A stretch of 64,000 nt of DNA, from positions 705,239 through 769,238 of the forward strand of contig WHUZ01000022.1 of NCBI GenBank assembly GCA_015179045.1. Reading direction: 5' to 3'. The translations under genes and the position numbers were made by a program. This document shows positions 36,174 through 48,350 of the stretch, one piece after another (position 1 is the first letter of the stretch; each line of letters starts with the position of its first letter). The notes under the pieces are model-generated. The model was not told the origin of the DNA, made no database searches, and worked only from the letters and a program-made list of their open reading frames with translations. The DNA comes from Kalaharituber pfeilii (lineage: Eukaryota > Ascomycota > Pezizomycetes > Pezizales > Pezizaceae).

Positions 36174-36244
36174 ACAAAACTAAATTTTTTTTTTTATCAT
36201 TACTCGCATATCACCCTAAGGACTACGGCGAGACAAAAGTAAAT
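36174..36244 (-). mobile_element. Tail-only LINE hairpin insertion (copy A8)
   Basis: ACAAAACTAAAT (36174-36185) and ACAAAAGTAAAT (36233-36244) form a 12-bp duplication with one difference. The minus-strand body starts CTCGCCGTAG at 36232, exactly at the outer stem, and ends GCGAGTAATGATA plus about 11-12 A. Confidence 0.85.
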
Positions 36245-36246
36245 AC

Positions 36247-36669
36247 AGTTTTCCCCTGCTATACCGGATGCTCTCAGGCTGTTACATTCCGTTCCCATAC
36301 AAAGCCCTCTTGCTATACCGGACGCACCGGACCGGACAGGTACTTACCCCCTTGTCTCCATACAAATAATATTTGCTATACCGGATACACTAATACATAC
36401 TTATACGTCCAGTCTTGGCTGTGCCACCTTTGCATTCCTTGAACATGCTTACTAAACTTGACTTTACATAATTAAATTAGGTTGTCATTGTCAATCCACT
36501 TCCCAATTAGGCAATATTACCATTATTTTTGCTGCCCATCCCTATTGTATTTCTGCTAAGCACTTTATTTTATAACGGAACCTTGCTACCGGGCGAAAAG
36601 GGCCGGATTTACAGATCCGGTCCAAGAACTAAATTTAGTTTATTTAAGAACCTATAGCAAGGGAAAACT
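36247..36669. mobile_element. 423-bp inverted-repeat element with GCTATACCGG repeats
   Basis: The left end AGTTTTCCCCTGCTATA and the reverse-complemented right end AGTTTTCCCTTGCTATA match at 16 of 17 positions. GCTATACCGG occurs three times within the first 140 bp, and GCTACCGGGCG lies near the right end. No coding sequence and no clear target duplication are visible. It begins two bases after the duplication of copy A8. Confidence 0.55.
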
Positions 36670-38398
36670 TTAGTACGACGCCATTATTCCAATGAGAATT
36701 ATATCTAGGGCCAGGATTAGTAGAGGCTTGTTGGGGAGGAAGTTGATTCACTCCCAATTCGGGTCTGACGGAGAAAAGCTCCGGTACCTGATAATTGACC
36801 CCGCATCCTAAGGGTCTATCCCTTAATTAACATGAGAAGCAAAAGCAAAGACACATAGCAGCCACTCTGATGTATGCCGCTCGGGCAGCCCTCCCAGACA
36901 CCTGTATTGCATTTCTTATGCTTTCCTTCCCGGCCACAAGGGACCTAAAAGAAACCAGATCAGTTCATACAATTACGATTAAACTACATGCGTCTGCAAC
37001 GTTCCACATTACTTCGTTCTACGTTGCTACCGGTCAAACAATATCGCACGATACTCTACATGTAGCACTTCTACCAGGTATTGGAGCTGCCGTACGTGTA
37101 GGCGAGTGCGTCTACTGGCGGCACTTGATTACGGTCTTCATTTCGCTTCCGCATTTGGGTCTAGGCTTCTGCATGTCGTGAGTAGTGGTCGTCCCAATAT
37201 GATAATGCCCAGAAAGCTAGGCCATCAAAGGTTCAAAAACCATTTGCCGTTCTATGCATGCATTAATGTACGCCACTCGACAGGGGGTCAAAAGTGAAGA
37301 AGGTATGGCTTTTTGTCGAAAAGTCTTCAGAACTTTTGTATGGGATTTACACACAAGAATACGACACATGTATTTTTTAACTGCATGCAAGTTAAAAAGG
37401 TGTTGCATAATTCCATCTGACTACCATAACACCGAAGCTAATCCAGCACACTTCTAATCAATGACAGGAGCCTTTCTTTTATCATTTTTTCCTGCTCTTT
37501 TGAAGCACTTCCACCTCATTTGTGCATTCATCACGTCAGATGTGCTCAACTCAAGTAGTTTCTCGATTGTGAATTTCATGACCAAAATCTTTGCGTGCCG
37601 AGCTTGGATTTTCATTTCGCTATTGTACGAGGCTTTAGTGGTTGATTCGAGGCTGTGACTGGGAAATGGAGTTGTGCGAGTTGGCTGAAAACAAACATGA
37701 CAGCGTGTTATGCGAAGCGTGCAGGAAATGCCTATAGAGTAACAAGGATCGTATTACATAACAACCAGGTGGACTCTATCGTAGCAACTATCCCTGTCAC
37801 ATTGTATGCGCTTCTCAAGACTTACCTCTACCCCCAAGTACACCAGCAAGCCAAGAAGAGTCTTTGCCTTCATTCTCATTTGATATTTTCTCTTTGCAAT
37901 AGAACACATTACATGAGTATCCAAAAGGGGGAAAGATATCCAGTTATATACTTTAGTACTGATGCAAGTCCCACAGAAAGCAACAACAGTAACACAGGGT
38001 ACTGTAAACCAGTAGTATTTCGGTGAGCACAACGTTGCTTCTGGAACATCTGCCACGAACCCCTCATGGTTGTGATTCCGCTTTCATCGTGTTGAGAAAT
38101 GGCTGGTTCACCTAGACATGCACTGGCTGAAGGTCCGCTTTGTCCGGGCTTCGGTTAGTCTGCTCTCGGTAGATTTCCACTGATTATTGACCCTGTGTAA
38201 CGGTGTGCTGCATTGGCAGTCACGAGATGCACCCATCCTTTTTCTGGAATGCACATGTGTTTTAACGCATCTTCAACAAATTAGGGATTAACATCACAGA
38301 GCATAATAGTAGTAATCAGGTATGCGTTACGTTACCTTGCGTTAGGTAACCCATGTCCATCAACTAAGCCTAAATGAGAGGACAGTAGCTGATTTCGA
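36670..38398. other. Gene-free stretch
   Basis: Open frames of 60-125 codons overlap on both strands without recognisable domains, and splice signals do not join them into a plausible protein. I see no repeat structure here. Confidence 0.4.
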
Positions 38399-39039
38399 GA
38401 AAACCTTTTTTTTCCCCTGTTTTCATGACGCCACTGAGATTTTTCCCCTGTTCAAGTTTCGGATGATCAACTAATACTATATTATTTAGTCTATTCATAA
38501 TATTACATAGCATTGTACGCCAATGCAATAAATCCTTAATTCTACTCATATATAGTGAAATATGCAACCATTGAACCTTCAATATAGTTGCATATTCAAT
38601 ATATAATTTCTAGTCACATATTTTTTTCAAGTTCGCAATAAAATATGCTATCAGAATATTATATTGAACTTTAATAATGCAATAAGAACTTTATTTAATC
38701 CATTTTAATATTGTGGTTCTATGTAATATTCTCGTATTATGAACTTGAAATAAAATATGCAACTAGAATGTAAAATATATAACCAGAATATATATAAAAT
38801 ATGCAACTAGATATATATAATATATGCGACAAGATATATTGTATTATATGTCAATATGCGACTACATTGAAGTTCAATAGTCACATATTTCACTAGAATC
38901 AATGCCTTATTGCATTGAAATGTCATGATATGTAATATTATGAATAGACTAAATAAAATAGTATTAGTTGATCATCCAAAACTTGAACAGGGGAAAAATC
39001 TCAGTGGCGTCATGAAAACAGGGGAAAAAAAAGGTTTTC
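38399..39039. mobile_element. 641-bp AT-rich foldback element
   Basis: The outer ~110 bp of each end are nearly perfect reverse complements: GAAAACC, a T run with CCCCTG, TTTTCATGACGCCACTGAG, CCCCTGTTCAAG, GGATGATCAACTAATACTAT and TTAGTCTATTCATAATATTA. The match continues inward with lower identity for about 100 bp more (CAATGCAATAA, AGTGAAATATG, TTGAAC). The centre is AT-rich with repeated ATATGCAACTAG-like words. No protein or target duplication is seen. Confidence 0.85.
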
Positions 39040-39740
39040 TGTTCCCCGAGACAAGTTACCAAATATTACCCTTGCATATCGTCACATCTGTAACAATCAC
39101 CATGCCGCGGATGTCGGAAAAGGCCAAAATCGAACAGGTGGCCACGACCGACATCGAGACTCTATGTTACTTGATTCTGATTCTGATTCTGATGACTACG
39201 AGCTCTTAGAGGACCTGCTTATGCTTGATCTCATAGTTTCTAACCAGAGCTTTAATGTGTAGATTGGTATACTGCTAGATTTAATACGCGTTATGCATAT
39301 GCACAAGCTGTCCAAAAACTACTATTTTAGGTTGAAGAACCCATTACATAACTCTGTGGTTAGCTGAAAATTGGTTGCATACCTCTATCCTTGCGCATCG
39401 TTTGCAGAGTTATCGTGATCACTTTGCCAAATAGCTACGTTCTCACGATAACTCTGCGTGACGGATATCCCTGTCTTTTCGTTACGGAGTACGAACTCAG
39501 TCAACCAGTGCCTCTGCTTATGTCATGTTACCACACGTAACAGTTACGAAACGCATAACTGATTACCACTAAATAATTCTCTTCTTGGCTACGGAAACTT
39601 GTTAGATTATGAATTTCTACAATGACAGCTTCTAAATGAAATCACGATTAATCGACATCCATTGCAATTACAGGCTTGGAATTCACTGTGCCTCTTCTAC
39701 TACCTACAGGTCTACATTTCAGGATTGCAAATGCATACTC

Positions 39741-40105
39741 TGTTGCGCTGCAAGAGAGAGCGATAGTGTCTACTATCCTCAGAGTGACCGGAAGGTTGAG
39801 AACTGGCGGAATACACACACAAGGCTTGTTTTCACATGTTGAATAGCGAATGCGAACCGTGGATGCGAAGTGTAGTATTGCAAGAGTGCCGAAAGGATTG
39901 CTTGCTTTCCTAATTACAGAACAAACACGCTATTTCAATCTACATATTAACAAAGGAAGCAAAGAAAGTAATAACTCGAATCACAAAGATTCTTTGTCAA
40001 AGAATTCTAATAATGAAGAAGTCCAAATAATCAAAGAAGAATAATCAAAGAAGAATAGTCAAAGAAGCCATAGAAAGATCCATCCTTTATGCCAGAGTGA
40101 CAACA
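39741..40105 (+). mobile_element. Copia-like LTR with primer-binding site
   Basis: The 365-bp sequence begins TGTTG and ends CAACA, the usual LTR inverted termini. TGGTATCACGAGG follows directly at 40106, as expected for a tRNA primer-binding site with TGG complementary to the CCA end. A tandem CAAAGAAGAATAATC-type stretch lies at about 40035-40065. A second, shorter copy is at 34401-34719 on the other strand. No second LTR in the same orientation is visible, so this is a 5' fragment. Confidence 0.8.
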
Positions 40106-40462
40106 TGGTATCACGAGGCTTGGCCTATTCCGGTGCAACACCAATTCTTTCAGCTTCCCCACAGCGCAATTGTAGATTGTGAGGAATACGAAGCATAGCA
40201 TATGCGCATACAATACATTTTTCATCGACCTGTTGGCATCTAGTCGATATGGGGGCTAACCTTTGTCCGACTTGTCTGATTTATCTCCTCTTTTTTTTTT
40301 TTTTTTTTTTTTTCACATACCACGCTCTAGTCCGAGATGTGATACAATCACAAGGCGGAGCATACATAATCAGAGTCAAATTGCGCCATTGTCGAAAGCA
40401 AATTCAAATAGATCTCTTTGGAAACTGGCAGGCCGGGCGATAGTGCCTTTTTGGTAATCTTC

Positions 40463-40516
40463 GAGCCACTCAACCTGCCCTGCCTTGGCGAACAGCTGCA
40501 TGCGGGGTCACGTGAT

Positions 40517-40547
<31 letters not shown>

Positions 40548-40554
40548 CTCAACC
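40463..40554 (+). mobile_element. CCCTGCC mini-retroposon (copy B2)
   Basis: A perfect 13-bp duplication GAGCCACTCAACC lies at 40463-40475 and 40542-40554. The body is about 42 bp: TGCCCTGCCTTGGCGAACAG, CTGCATGCGGGG and TCACGTGAT, then about 24 A. CCCTGC can pair with GCGGGG and TGGC with GCTG, giving a two-part stem. Confidence 0.92.
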
Positions 40555-43086
40555 GTCTAGTAGGGCTTGTAGGACTGGGAAATTCATCTCATGGGCAGCT
40601 CTCTCTTCGGCCCGGTGGGTGCTGTGATAGTCTGATTGATTTTGTGTACGCATCAACGGATGTCAACTAGTAAGTCCACTGGAACTTTGCACGATTTATT
40701 CCAAGGCCAAGTAAACGGGGAAACTAATCTCCCAAAGCACTTGTTTTGGAAGGATAATGTCAAGTGTGTTACATCGCTCCACTTCTCTATAAACTCCCTG
40801 GCCAGAGATTATATTGTGATAACGTACGTTAGACGTTCCATTAAGTCAAAATATGAAAAAAACGCCACAATCCGGACATTATTCCTTGTCGAGATAAGTC
40901 TATTGCTTTTCGGAATTGGGCTAATACTTTTCAAGATAAACTGGTTATATAGGATGTTCACATTACAATTCCTGGCAAACATATCGACAAGAAGATATAC
41001 TGCAATATGGTCATTAGCATGAACATCTGAAGTCATCCCCGTGTTCCCAGGATCGTTCTACGCGGAGACAGTCTTCAGATTCTCCTCGAACACGAATAGT
41101 TACGTGATCCATTAATCAGGCAGCAATGAGGGAGAATGTATGGAACTGTAAAGCCAGAGAAGCCAAATTGTATAGTGCGTCCAAGAGAAAGCAAGCATGT
41201 GGCTATGTACTGCTGATATGACTTTAAGAGCGAGAGAGCTGTACAAGGCATGGGATACTGTAGCCTCATTGCAAGTGCTGAAATCTAGAGTAGATCAGCG
41301 TATTTCTCAATGAACCAGCCACATCGCTTCTGTTGCGTCGAATATGATTGAGCCTCACACACAGAGGACGGATAAGCAGTTAATATGCCCGCCAGATAGG
41401 CTCCGAGAGCTACTAAGCTAAGGTAGGTAATATTTCAAAAGCCAGGTAGGTACCAATATGAAATACGAATGGGCTTGGGTTTCCTGGGCCCAATTGCAAG
41501 GAATGCAAAATTTTACCGACCTTTATATACGTTCATCCTTTAGGCCTAATAGTGTCCTGATATCGTAAGATATACTAAGTAGTATTCTTGCAATGATTTC
41601 CAGAGTTGACTATTCCTCGAGTTTTGAGTTCAAAGGCTGCAAACGTGACTATAGATGTTTATGCAAGGTACACACAAGGTCCTACCGCATGCGGCGTCAA
41701 CGTATTAGTGTATTGAGACGGAGGGGGAAAATTATATTAGCAGCTACAGGTACTTTCAGTCCACCTAATGCTCATGTATGCAGCGGAATAGAGTACATAT
41801 AGTGTACTATATGCGCACCCTGTCACGGCCTGCTTATCCGGAAGTTGCACCACAAATAGTACTAATGGTGAGCTGTTCCAGGCTTGTTCATGATCAGGGG
41901 CAGAGAATAGTGTCTGCATAAGGTATTTCTGTGATACATAGTAACATCCAGAAGTAGATGCATCAAATAATACTATAGATACCAGAACTAGCCTTGAAAA
42001 CGCTTGCTGTTAAGACCAAACTAATAGGTTAGCTGAAGACTACTTGGACTCTCGCGCCCATACTCCACTATTGAACGGGAGTCATCCAGTTACTAAAATC
42101 TAATTACTCGTTAGTAACAATTGCATGCCCTGCTGTTCACACAGTTTTTAGAATGGGAAAGGTCTATGCGGAGTGACGGTAATTTACAACAATTGCTATC
42201 CATTGGTAAGAAATTTCAACTTATTGTATCAATCTAAAAAGCAGATCGGTAGAGGCAACCGGTCAACAGAACTGACATTTGACTAGTTGGTACCTGCACG
42301 CGTCGAGAGTTGTGTCTAAGATTTGCAGAGAGGACACGCAAGGAATTTAGAACGAACTCTCTTTCGCGAACTCCGGTTTCAGATCCTATTTATTTATCTA
42401 TTTATTTATTTATTTTTGTACCGATAGTACAGTACAGAGTACAATATCACGAAGCTCAAATAACCTTCCCACCAATAGGATTCTGAAAAGCCAACGATCG
42501 CATTGCACGTGTATTGCCACTAATCACCGAATAATTCGGAGAACAATACAGGCACGGAGAAATAATTCTCCGTGAGGGTCAATACGATGAGCCTACTGGA
42601 CGTGTGCAAGTGACGACGTCGCCTCCGCTGAACCGAGCCCGAGCGACAAACTCCAGCCACAAGTCTAAGCTGCAATGTTGTGCACAACGAATGTACGTCT
42701 CGGCAACAGGCGGTTTCACCGAAGGCATTTCATTGATTCTAGGTAACCTGTAATGCAATGTCCTGTTGATCATGAGGCTACCGCGGTAAGTCTCTGATGC
42801 GCAGGCGCACATATAATCCACCTGTCGCTGCAACGCATTCATTTCGTATTTGTTGCTGTTGTGAGGCTGCCTTGGATATTCGTACCACTTGCAAGTAAGT
42901 ATCCGGTAGTATAATCGAGTTGGGAACACCCTAAATCACGCTTACAAATAAAGCACGCTCCAGTGCAGCTTTGGATATCATAACTAGTCTTGCTCAAATG
43001 AGCATAGAGGAATTCCATGACCTGCAATGCAAGAATTGTGATGATGGAGCATGCGCGATGCAGCCACTAATTTAGTAGAATCCACC
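40555..43086. other. Gene-free stretch
   Basis: Nothing supports a gene here. The 128-codon plus frame at 40636-41022 ends in a hydrophobic segment but has no recognised domain or start context. A TTTA tetranucleotide run lies near 42388-42416. Confidence 0.4.
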
Positions 43087-43914
43087 TCACCGCAACGCGA
43101 CGTACACCACGTCCCGACGCACGTTTTACACCAAAACTGACCGCGCGCGACAACATATATCTCAAACACCAGAATAGGATTTGGCATCCAGCTTGTGGAT
43201 GGATTAAATGAAGGACTAATCTTCATATTCTGCACCTCAGCTTCTTCAGAAATGATGTTTTGACTTATGATTCCATGAATTCCACGCCACACATTGGTAT
43301 AGGCTTGGCATATACTTTCTACTGTAATGCCACTAGTATTGCATTCCACTTATCACACCTAAATTAAATTTGATAAAAACAATAGGACACTTGAATATTA
43401 ATATTTTACCTTATTTAAAGATGTGAGAAGTGCACCAAGAAAATTTCTCAAGAAATGGTGGTGTTATTCACAAAATTCATATTCTCACAGTAACTGTATG
43501 CAATAATTGTATAGGAAACTACAAGGAATGGCAATTTGATGTATAAAATAGGCATCAAATAACATCAAGCCAATCAAAGCACTAATTATCAAGGAACTTA
43601 TTGAGGAGACTCTCTAGCTACAATTCTATAGCCATTATGATGAGCGTTGAAGGGAAGTAGTGCATTCTACCCTCCAGCACTTTGCATGGAAATTCCATGT
43701 AAATGCATGCCAAGACATCAATGCAAAACTCATGGTGCCATTTATTTGATCACAATGTCTTTTCAGAGCAAGTAGAGATATTAAAGGTGAATAATTTATT
43801 TCCCCTGAAAGCGCATACAAAATTCTATTCTGGTGGTTGAGATATATGTTGTCGCGCATGCTCAGTTCTGGTGTAAACGTGCGTCGGGACGTGGTGTACG
43901 TCGCTTTGTGGTGA
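43087..43914. mobile_element. 828-bp element with ~95-bp inverted repeats
   Basis: The left arm starts TCACCGCAACGCGACG at 43087, and the right arm is the reverse complement starting TCACCACAAAGCGACG at 43914. Both continue with TACACCACGTCCCGACGCAC, then ACACCA, GCGCGACAACATATATCTCA and CACCAGAATAG. The interior shows no transposase. No clear target duplication is seen. Confidence 0.8.
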
Positions 43915-46694
43915 AAGACAGTAATGAATAATGAATGTTACTCGGAACCCATGGTCAAGTAAGCGACATGAGGAGAAAACTATCATAAGATGAACACTAG
44001 ACAAGCCCAAGTTTGGCCTGTCTGATCTGCAGTTGTTGGCATAGAATTCAGGCTCAGCAGATCTTGGTTACTAGGTAAGTGTTCGAGCACTCACCTAATC
44101 TTCGTCGCAGGGGCCTTGGGTCTGGATACCAAAATAGTAAAAGCATTCCATGTCATGTCATTGCTTAGCAATAGATACATGCTCCAGCAGCGCCAAAGCC
44201 ATCCAGTCAGCGGATTCCCAGTGAGCTATAAGAGTACATAAACATTAATTGTGGCCCATCGTCCGCATGTTACTCTATTGCACAACTAAGAACTCCACTT
44301 TCCGAGGATTTGGGGAAAAAACTGTGGGACGAAGTATGTGCTTGCCCCCTAGTGGAGACTAAATTTAAAAACAAGTGTTGGAGCGTATCATACCCTAAGA
44401 AAAAGTAAGGCTTAGGCTTGCAGGAGGGAGGCTAACCTCTTATCTTCACGCCTGCAGCCGACCTGCTTCGAAGATATGTACTGATGGCTATGGACGCGAG
44501 GCACTTCTTCACAGTATTATCTTCCCCTCATATTTGTGTACCCCATAAGCAAATTTCGGCATCGGACGAGTTCAGTATGCTTTCACGATTGCCTGCAGTA
44601 CTGCTTGATGACGACCTCATGTCAAGAACTTCCAACAATGTTGATGCAGTTCTAAATTCGTGCGGCCGTGAGGGCAACTTAATGAGCGTGAGTTGATTTG
44701 TACCGTCATAGCAACTTTAAACTCCAATCCGCGGGGTTATGTGAACCCCGTAAAAAGGACTCTACTTCATAAATTCATATGCACGTACATTGCCTCCATC
44801 TTGGGATCGACATGATTCTGGGATATCTCATAGATCTACAGCACATGTGACCTCGGAAATACTATACCTAGCTGATAAGAAGCTACATACCTGCTCTATT
44901 CGCTAGTCTCATGCCAAGGCGTTGGTGCGGGCACACGATTACAACAGGCAGGCAAGGGCAGGTTCTCGTCTTAGGGGAAGACACAGCAAATGTGCTTGCA
45001 TGAATGAACGGGCATGCTTGTTCCTTACTAGCTTGATCACAAATCAGTTATGAGAGGACTTTTCTAAACACTAGACCAGACTTGCTTCAGCTGAGGACGC
45101 AAAATCAAATAGAGTACTTGATAACATAATAATACATACTGTGCTTAGTTAGCGCTGCGTTTGCATGTGCATTGTGTACATGGCATGACATCCGTAAATG
45201 TACCTTATTCTTCTCTGTACAAAGCACTATGCACTACATTACCTACACGCCCACTACACGTGTACTCTACAGTTAACTTCGAACCCAACCAAACTGCCGG
45301 TAAGAATGCGGAACCCTCATCAGCGAAATGCGTTCTGTTCAGCGAAATATTCAGTAAAATACTTTCTCTTCAGCGAAAATTCCATTCCAGTGAAATACTC
45401 CTCTATAGCAAATTGTGGAGAATCATACTAAAATACAGATACATAAAAGAAGATTCAAAATTATTAAAAGCATGTAACTGCCAAAGGATAAGAGAGTATA
45501 TGAGTAAATAAATAAACAAATACTCCAAAGAGTTGAATAAAATTTCAAGTATCATAATGTTGCAACCGCAATAATGTAGCGACTAACCTGTTCTATGATA
45601 TTAGTTTCTGCAGTGAAAGAAGATCAATACAATGTTGTACAAGTAGGCGTGTTGTGAGTGATCCGGGCCAGTCATGAACCGTAGTGCTACTGAGTATCAT
45701 GGCCCGGGCCAGTGGTGACTGGAACGTTTGTTACGAATGGCCCGGCACATATCCTGTAAGTTGGTTCGGAACTGTTATGGAATATGACCTGCTACCGGTA
45801 AGCCCAATTACTCTCAAGCTCAGATCTCAGATCAATTTCAATGAGGCCAGCTAGCCCGAGCACATAGCACTACGCGCGGTGGTACACCTCTGCATGCAGC
45901 AGAAGCAACTAACCCTAGGACAGCTACTCTCGGCAGTCTCGTAACCAGACTATACTTTCGGTACATTCCCTTTTCTTCTCGAATTTCCATGCGATACCCA
46001 GAAATCACGTAGCCTTTCAGTCCAAATTGGAATCCTTGGGGTGAACAGGGGTGGGGCATGTCAATGCGGATTTGAAGCCCATTTCGATGGGGAAAGGTCT
46101 CGGATGGTATGAAAATCAGGCAAAGAAAGGTTACGAGTCGGAACGTGTGTGCGTGTACCGGGTATGCAAGCCATGAGCGCCGTGGCGCACCCTGATTCCA
46201 AGACCTCCAGGGCTACTGTAACCGAAGGAGGTTTAGCGGCCTGCGTATCTTGACTCAGAAACTCACACCATGTGCGCCAGTGTCTCCACTTTCTTCGAAT
46301 TCTCCGAGAGAACGATCCTTCAAATGTAGTTGTTCATCTTTGAGCGGAGGGGGAGGTCGCAAGGCACAGTTGTTACCTCGCTAAGACGTGGTCCCTTAAC
46401 TTTTTTAATACAAAACCTGGTATATGGAATAGACGGAATAAGTTATTAATCGACATATTTAGTAAGACAATGCAACGCAACTTGACACCACCCCTAGGAA
46501 GGGAAGGCCTCATGTAAGCGTGCATGCGGCATGCATACCAGAAGAAAATGATATGGTACAGCGACCATGAGAAGCACTCAGCAACGTAGCAACAGATATG
46601 CTCAGGCCTCTACGTAACAATGAGAACATGAAGAATCTGTTGATTGTAGTTCATGGCAGTTTTGCACTTCTGATCTGTGTTTTGCTGATATCCA
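43915..46694. other. Gene-free stretch
   Basis: Only short unrelated open frames (up to 116 codons) are present. GGCCCGG recurs three times around 45665-45745, and a GGGGTT/AACCCC hairpin lies near 44733-44750. I do not assign a function. Confidence 0.4.
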
Positions 46695-46781
46695 TTAGCA
46701 CTGGAGTGCCCTGCCATGGCGAACAGCTACAAGCGGGGTCACGTGAAATATAAAAAAAAAAAAAAAATTAGCACTGGAGTG
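46695..46781 (+). mobile_element. CCCTGCC mini-retroposon (copy B3)
   Basis: A perfect 14-bp duplication TTAGCACTGGAGTG lies at 46695-46708 and 46768-46781. The body is CCCTGCCATGGCGAACAG, CTACAAGCGGGG and TCACGTGAAATAT followed by about 15 A. Stem potential matches copy B2 (CCCTGC/GCGGGG, TGGC/GCTA). Confidence 0.92.
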
Positions 46782-47655
46782 GAAATTGGAGGTTTGTGAA
46801 TCAAAACGGCCTAACTGGCGCTTGGCTGCGTATCCTAAATCAGTAAGTAAGGTATAAGTAAGATGTATGTCTCAGTGCAGCTCTGGTCAGGAACGGAAGG
46901 GCGGACCTGATTTTCGCGAACCCTAGAAGATAATCTTGTGCTTTCTCCGCCGCAACCCGCAAGGATTGATTGGAGTACAATTCCTACTAATGCTTCACCT
47001 AGAAGTTTTCACTGATGATGGCATGAACAAGTAATTTTGAATTTGATTGAACGTTTTTGCCTTTGTCTTGGTTTTCTTGCGATCGTAATCCGTGACGTCT
47101 AGTGACGGTTTTTCGTATTGATGGCTGGGTCAGCATGAATTCTGATATCTAAGACTGTAATAGGAGCTGATATCCTGAGAGGGCACCGACGACACACTTG
47201 CCGACAGTTATATTCCAATTAAATTGGAAATATTGGCCAGGTTTGCGATTATATAGGTGTGGATACTTCGGCAAAGCCTCTTCCACAACCCGTTGCAAGG
47301 CTACTGGGTATGCCATGTCATGCCCATGCGATGCCTCCCCGGCACCACCGGACGAACCGCTCCCCAGTTCACACCATGCATGTCAGTATGTGTCTTACTT
47401 GATCATCATCGAAAGCCAGGGCTGGAGTACTTTATGATAAGTAGACGCCGGCCGGTCGGTGTTTGTTGTGGAGAACCCTACCTAGGGCCTAGGGCAGAAT
47501 TCCCATAATTGTAAAAAGGTACAGTAGAAGAACTGCATATCGCACTCTATTTGCTGATGCTACATTTTGCTAAAGCCTGAAGGATAAGGTAGATCAAAAA
47601 GTTATTGAATAGTTTTTCCGTAGAACTCACAACCAGCGCAATTGATTTTCACGAC

Positions 47656-47802
47656 TACTGTATCGGACGGTTCAATGGGACACACTAAATTTACATACAA
47701 AATTACCAATGCGCGCCTTGGCCTCAACAGCCTTTTGCTTGAATTCTGAACAGATTTTGCCAACTTAGGTTTAGCTGTCCCATTGAACCATCCGACACAG
47801 TA
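47656..47802. mobile_element. 143-bp MITE flanked by TA
   Basis: CTGTATCGGACGGTTCAATG at 47658 is repeated inverted at the right end (CTGTGTCGGATGGTTCAATG on the minus strand, ending 47800), with TA on both outer sides. Size, AT interior and TA flanks fit a miniature inverted-repeat element mobilised by a Tc1/mariner-type transposase. Confidence 0.8.
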
Positions 47803-47992
47803 CAGATGTGGCTAGAAGCCAGGAAATTTGCATGTACAAAACTTACTGTAAAGGGTAGCGGTGAGCGCTAGCGAGATACGGTATGGTGCCGGCAGCTTAG
47901 TACCAACACCAAATTAAGGGGGTGACAGATCGATGTATCAACCAGACTATCATGTATCCACAACACCACAACTACGGATCTAGAATGTTTAA

Positions 47993-48350
47993 TAGCGGTA
48001 TTCAGATTAGAAAAATCTGGTCATCTCCATACAAAGATTTTATCTGGTATTTTCATGTTATCAACCAGTTAAACCGGTTTATTTTCGCGTTTTTTTGCGG
48101 AAAAAAATCCAGTCCGATTTTTTGCGACAACTTGCATATATATGATGCATTTTTGCGGGGCCTTGATGCAATATTCAGGAACCTGGTGTGCATAAATTCC
48201 AGTGGATTTTTGGACCCAAAACCCAGTTTCCGATTTGACAAAAAACTCCGATTTTCACAAGAGGGTTACTCATACTACAGACCGGATAAACTGGTTTGTC
48301 CGCCGGATTCCCATTTTATATGAGAAACAGTCTAATCTGAATACCGCTAA
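47993..48350. mobile_element. 358-bp inverted-repeat element flanked by TA
   Basis: TAGCGGTATTCAGATTAGA starts at 47993, and its exact reverse complement ends at 48350. If TA is the duplication, the repeat is GCGGTATTCAGATTAGA. The interior has internal AACCAGTTAAACCGGTT-like palindromes and no transposase. The long plus-strand frame across it is not considered a gene. Confidence 0.8.

Noticed and set aside
40280..40312. T run near 40.29 kb as another LINE tail
   Set aside because: The adjacent sequence (CACATACCACGCTC) lacks both hairpin families and I found no duplication.
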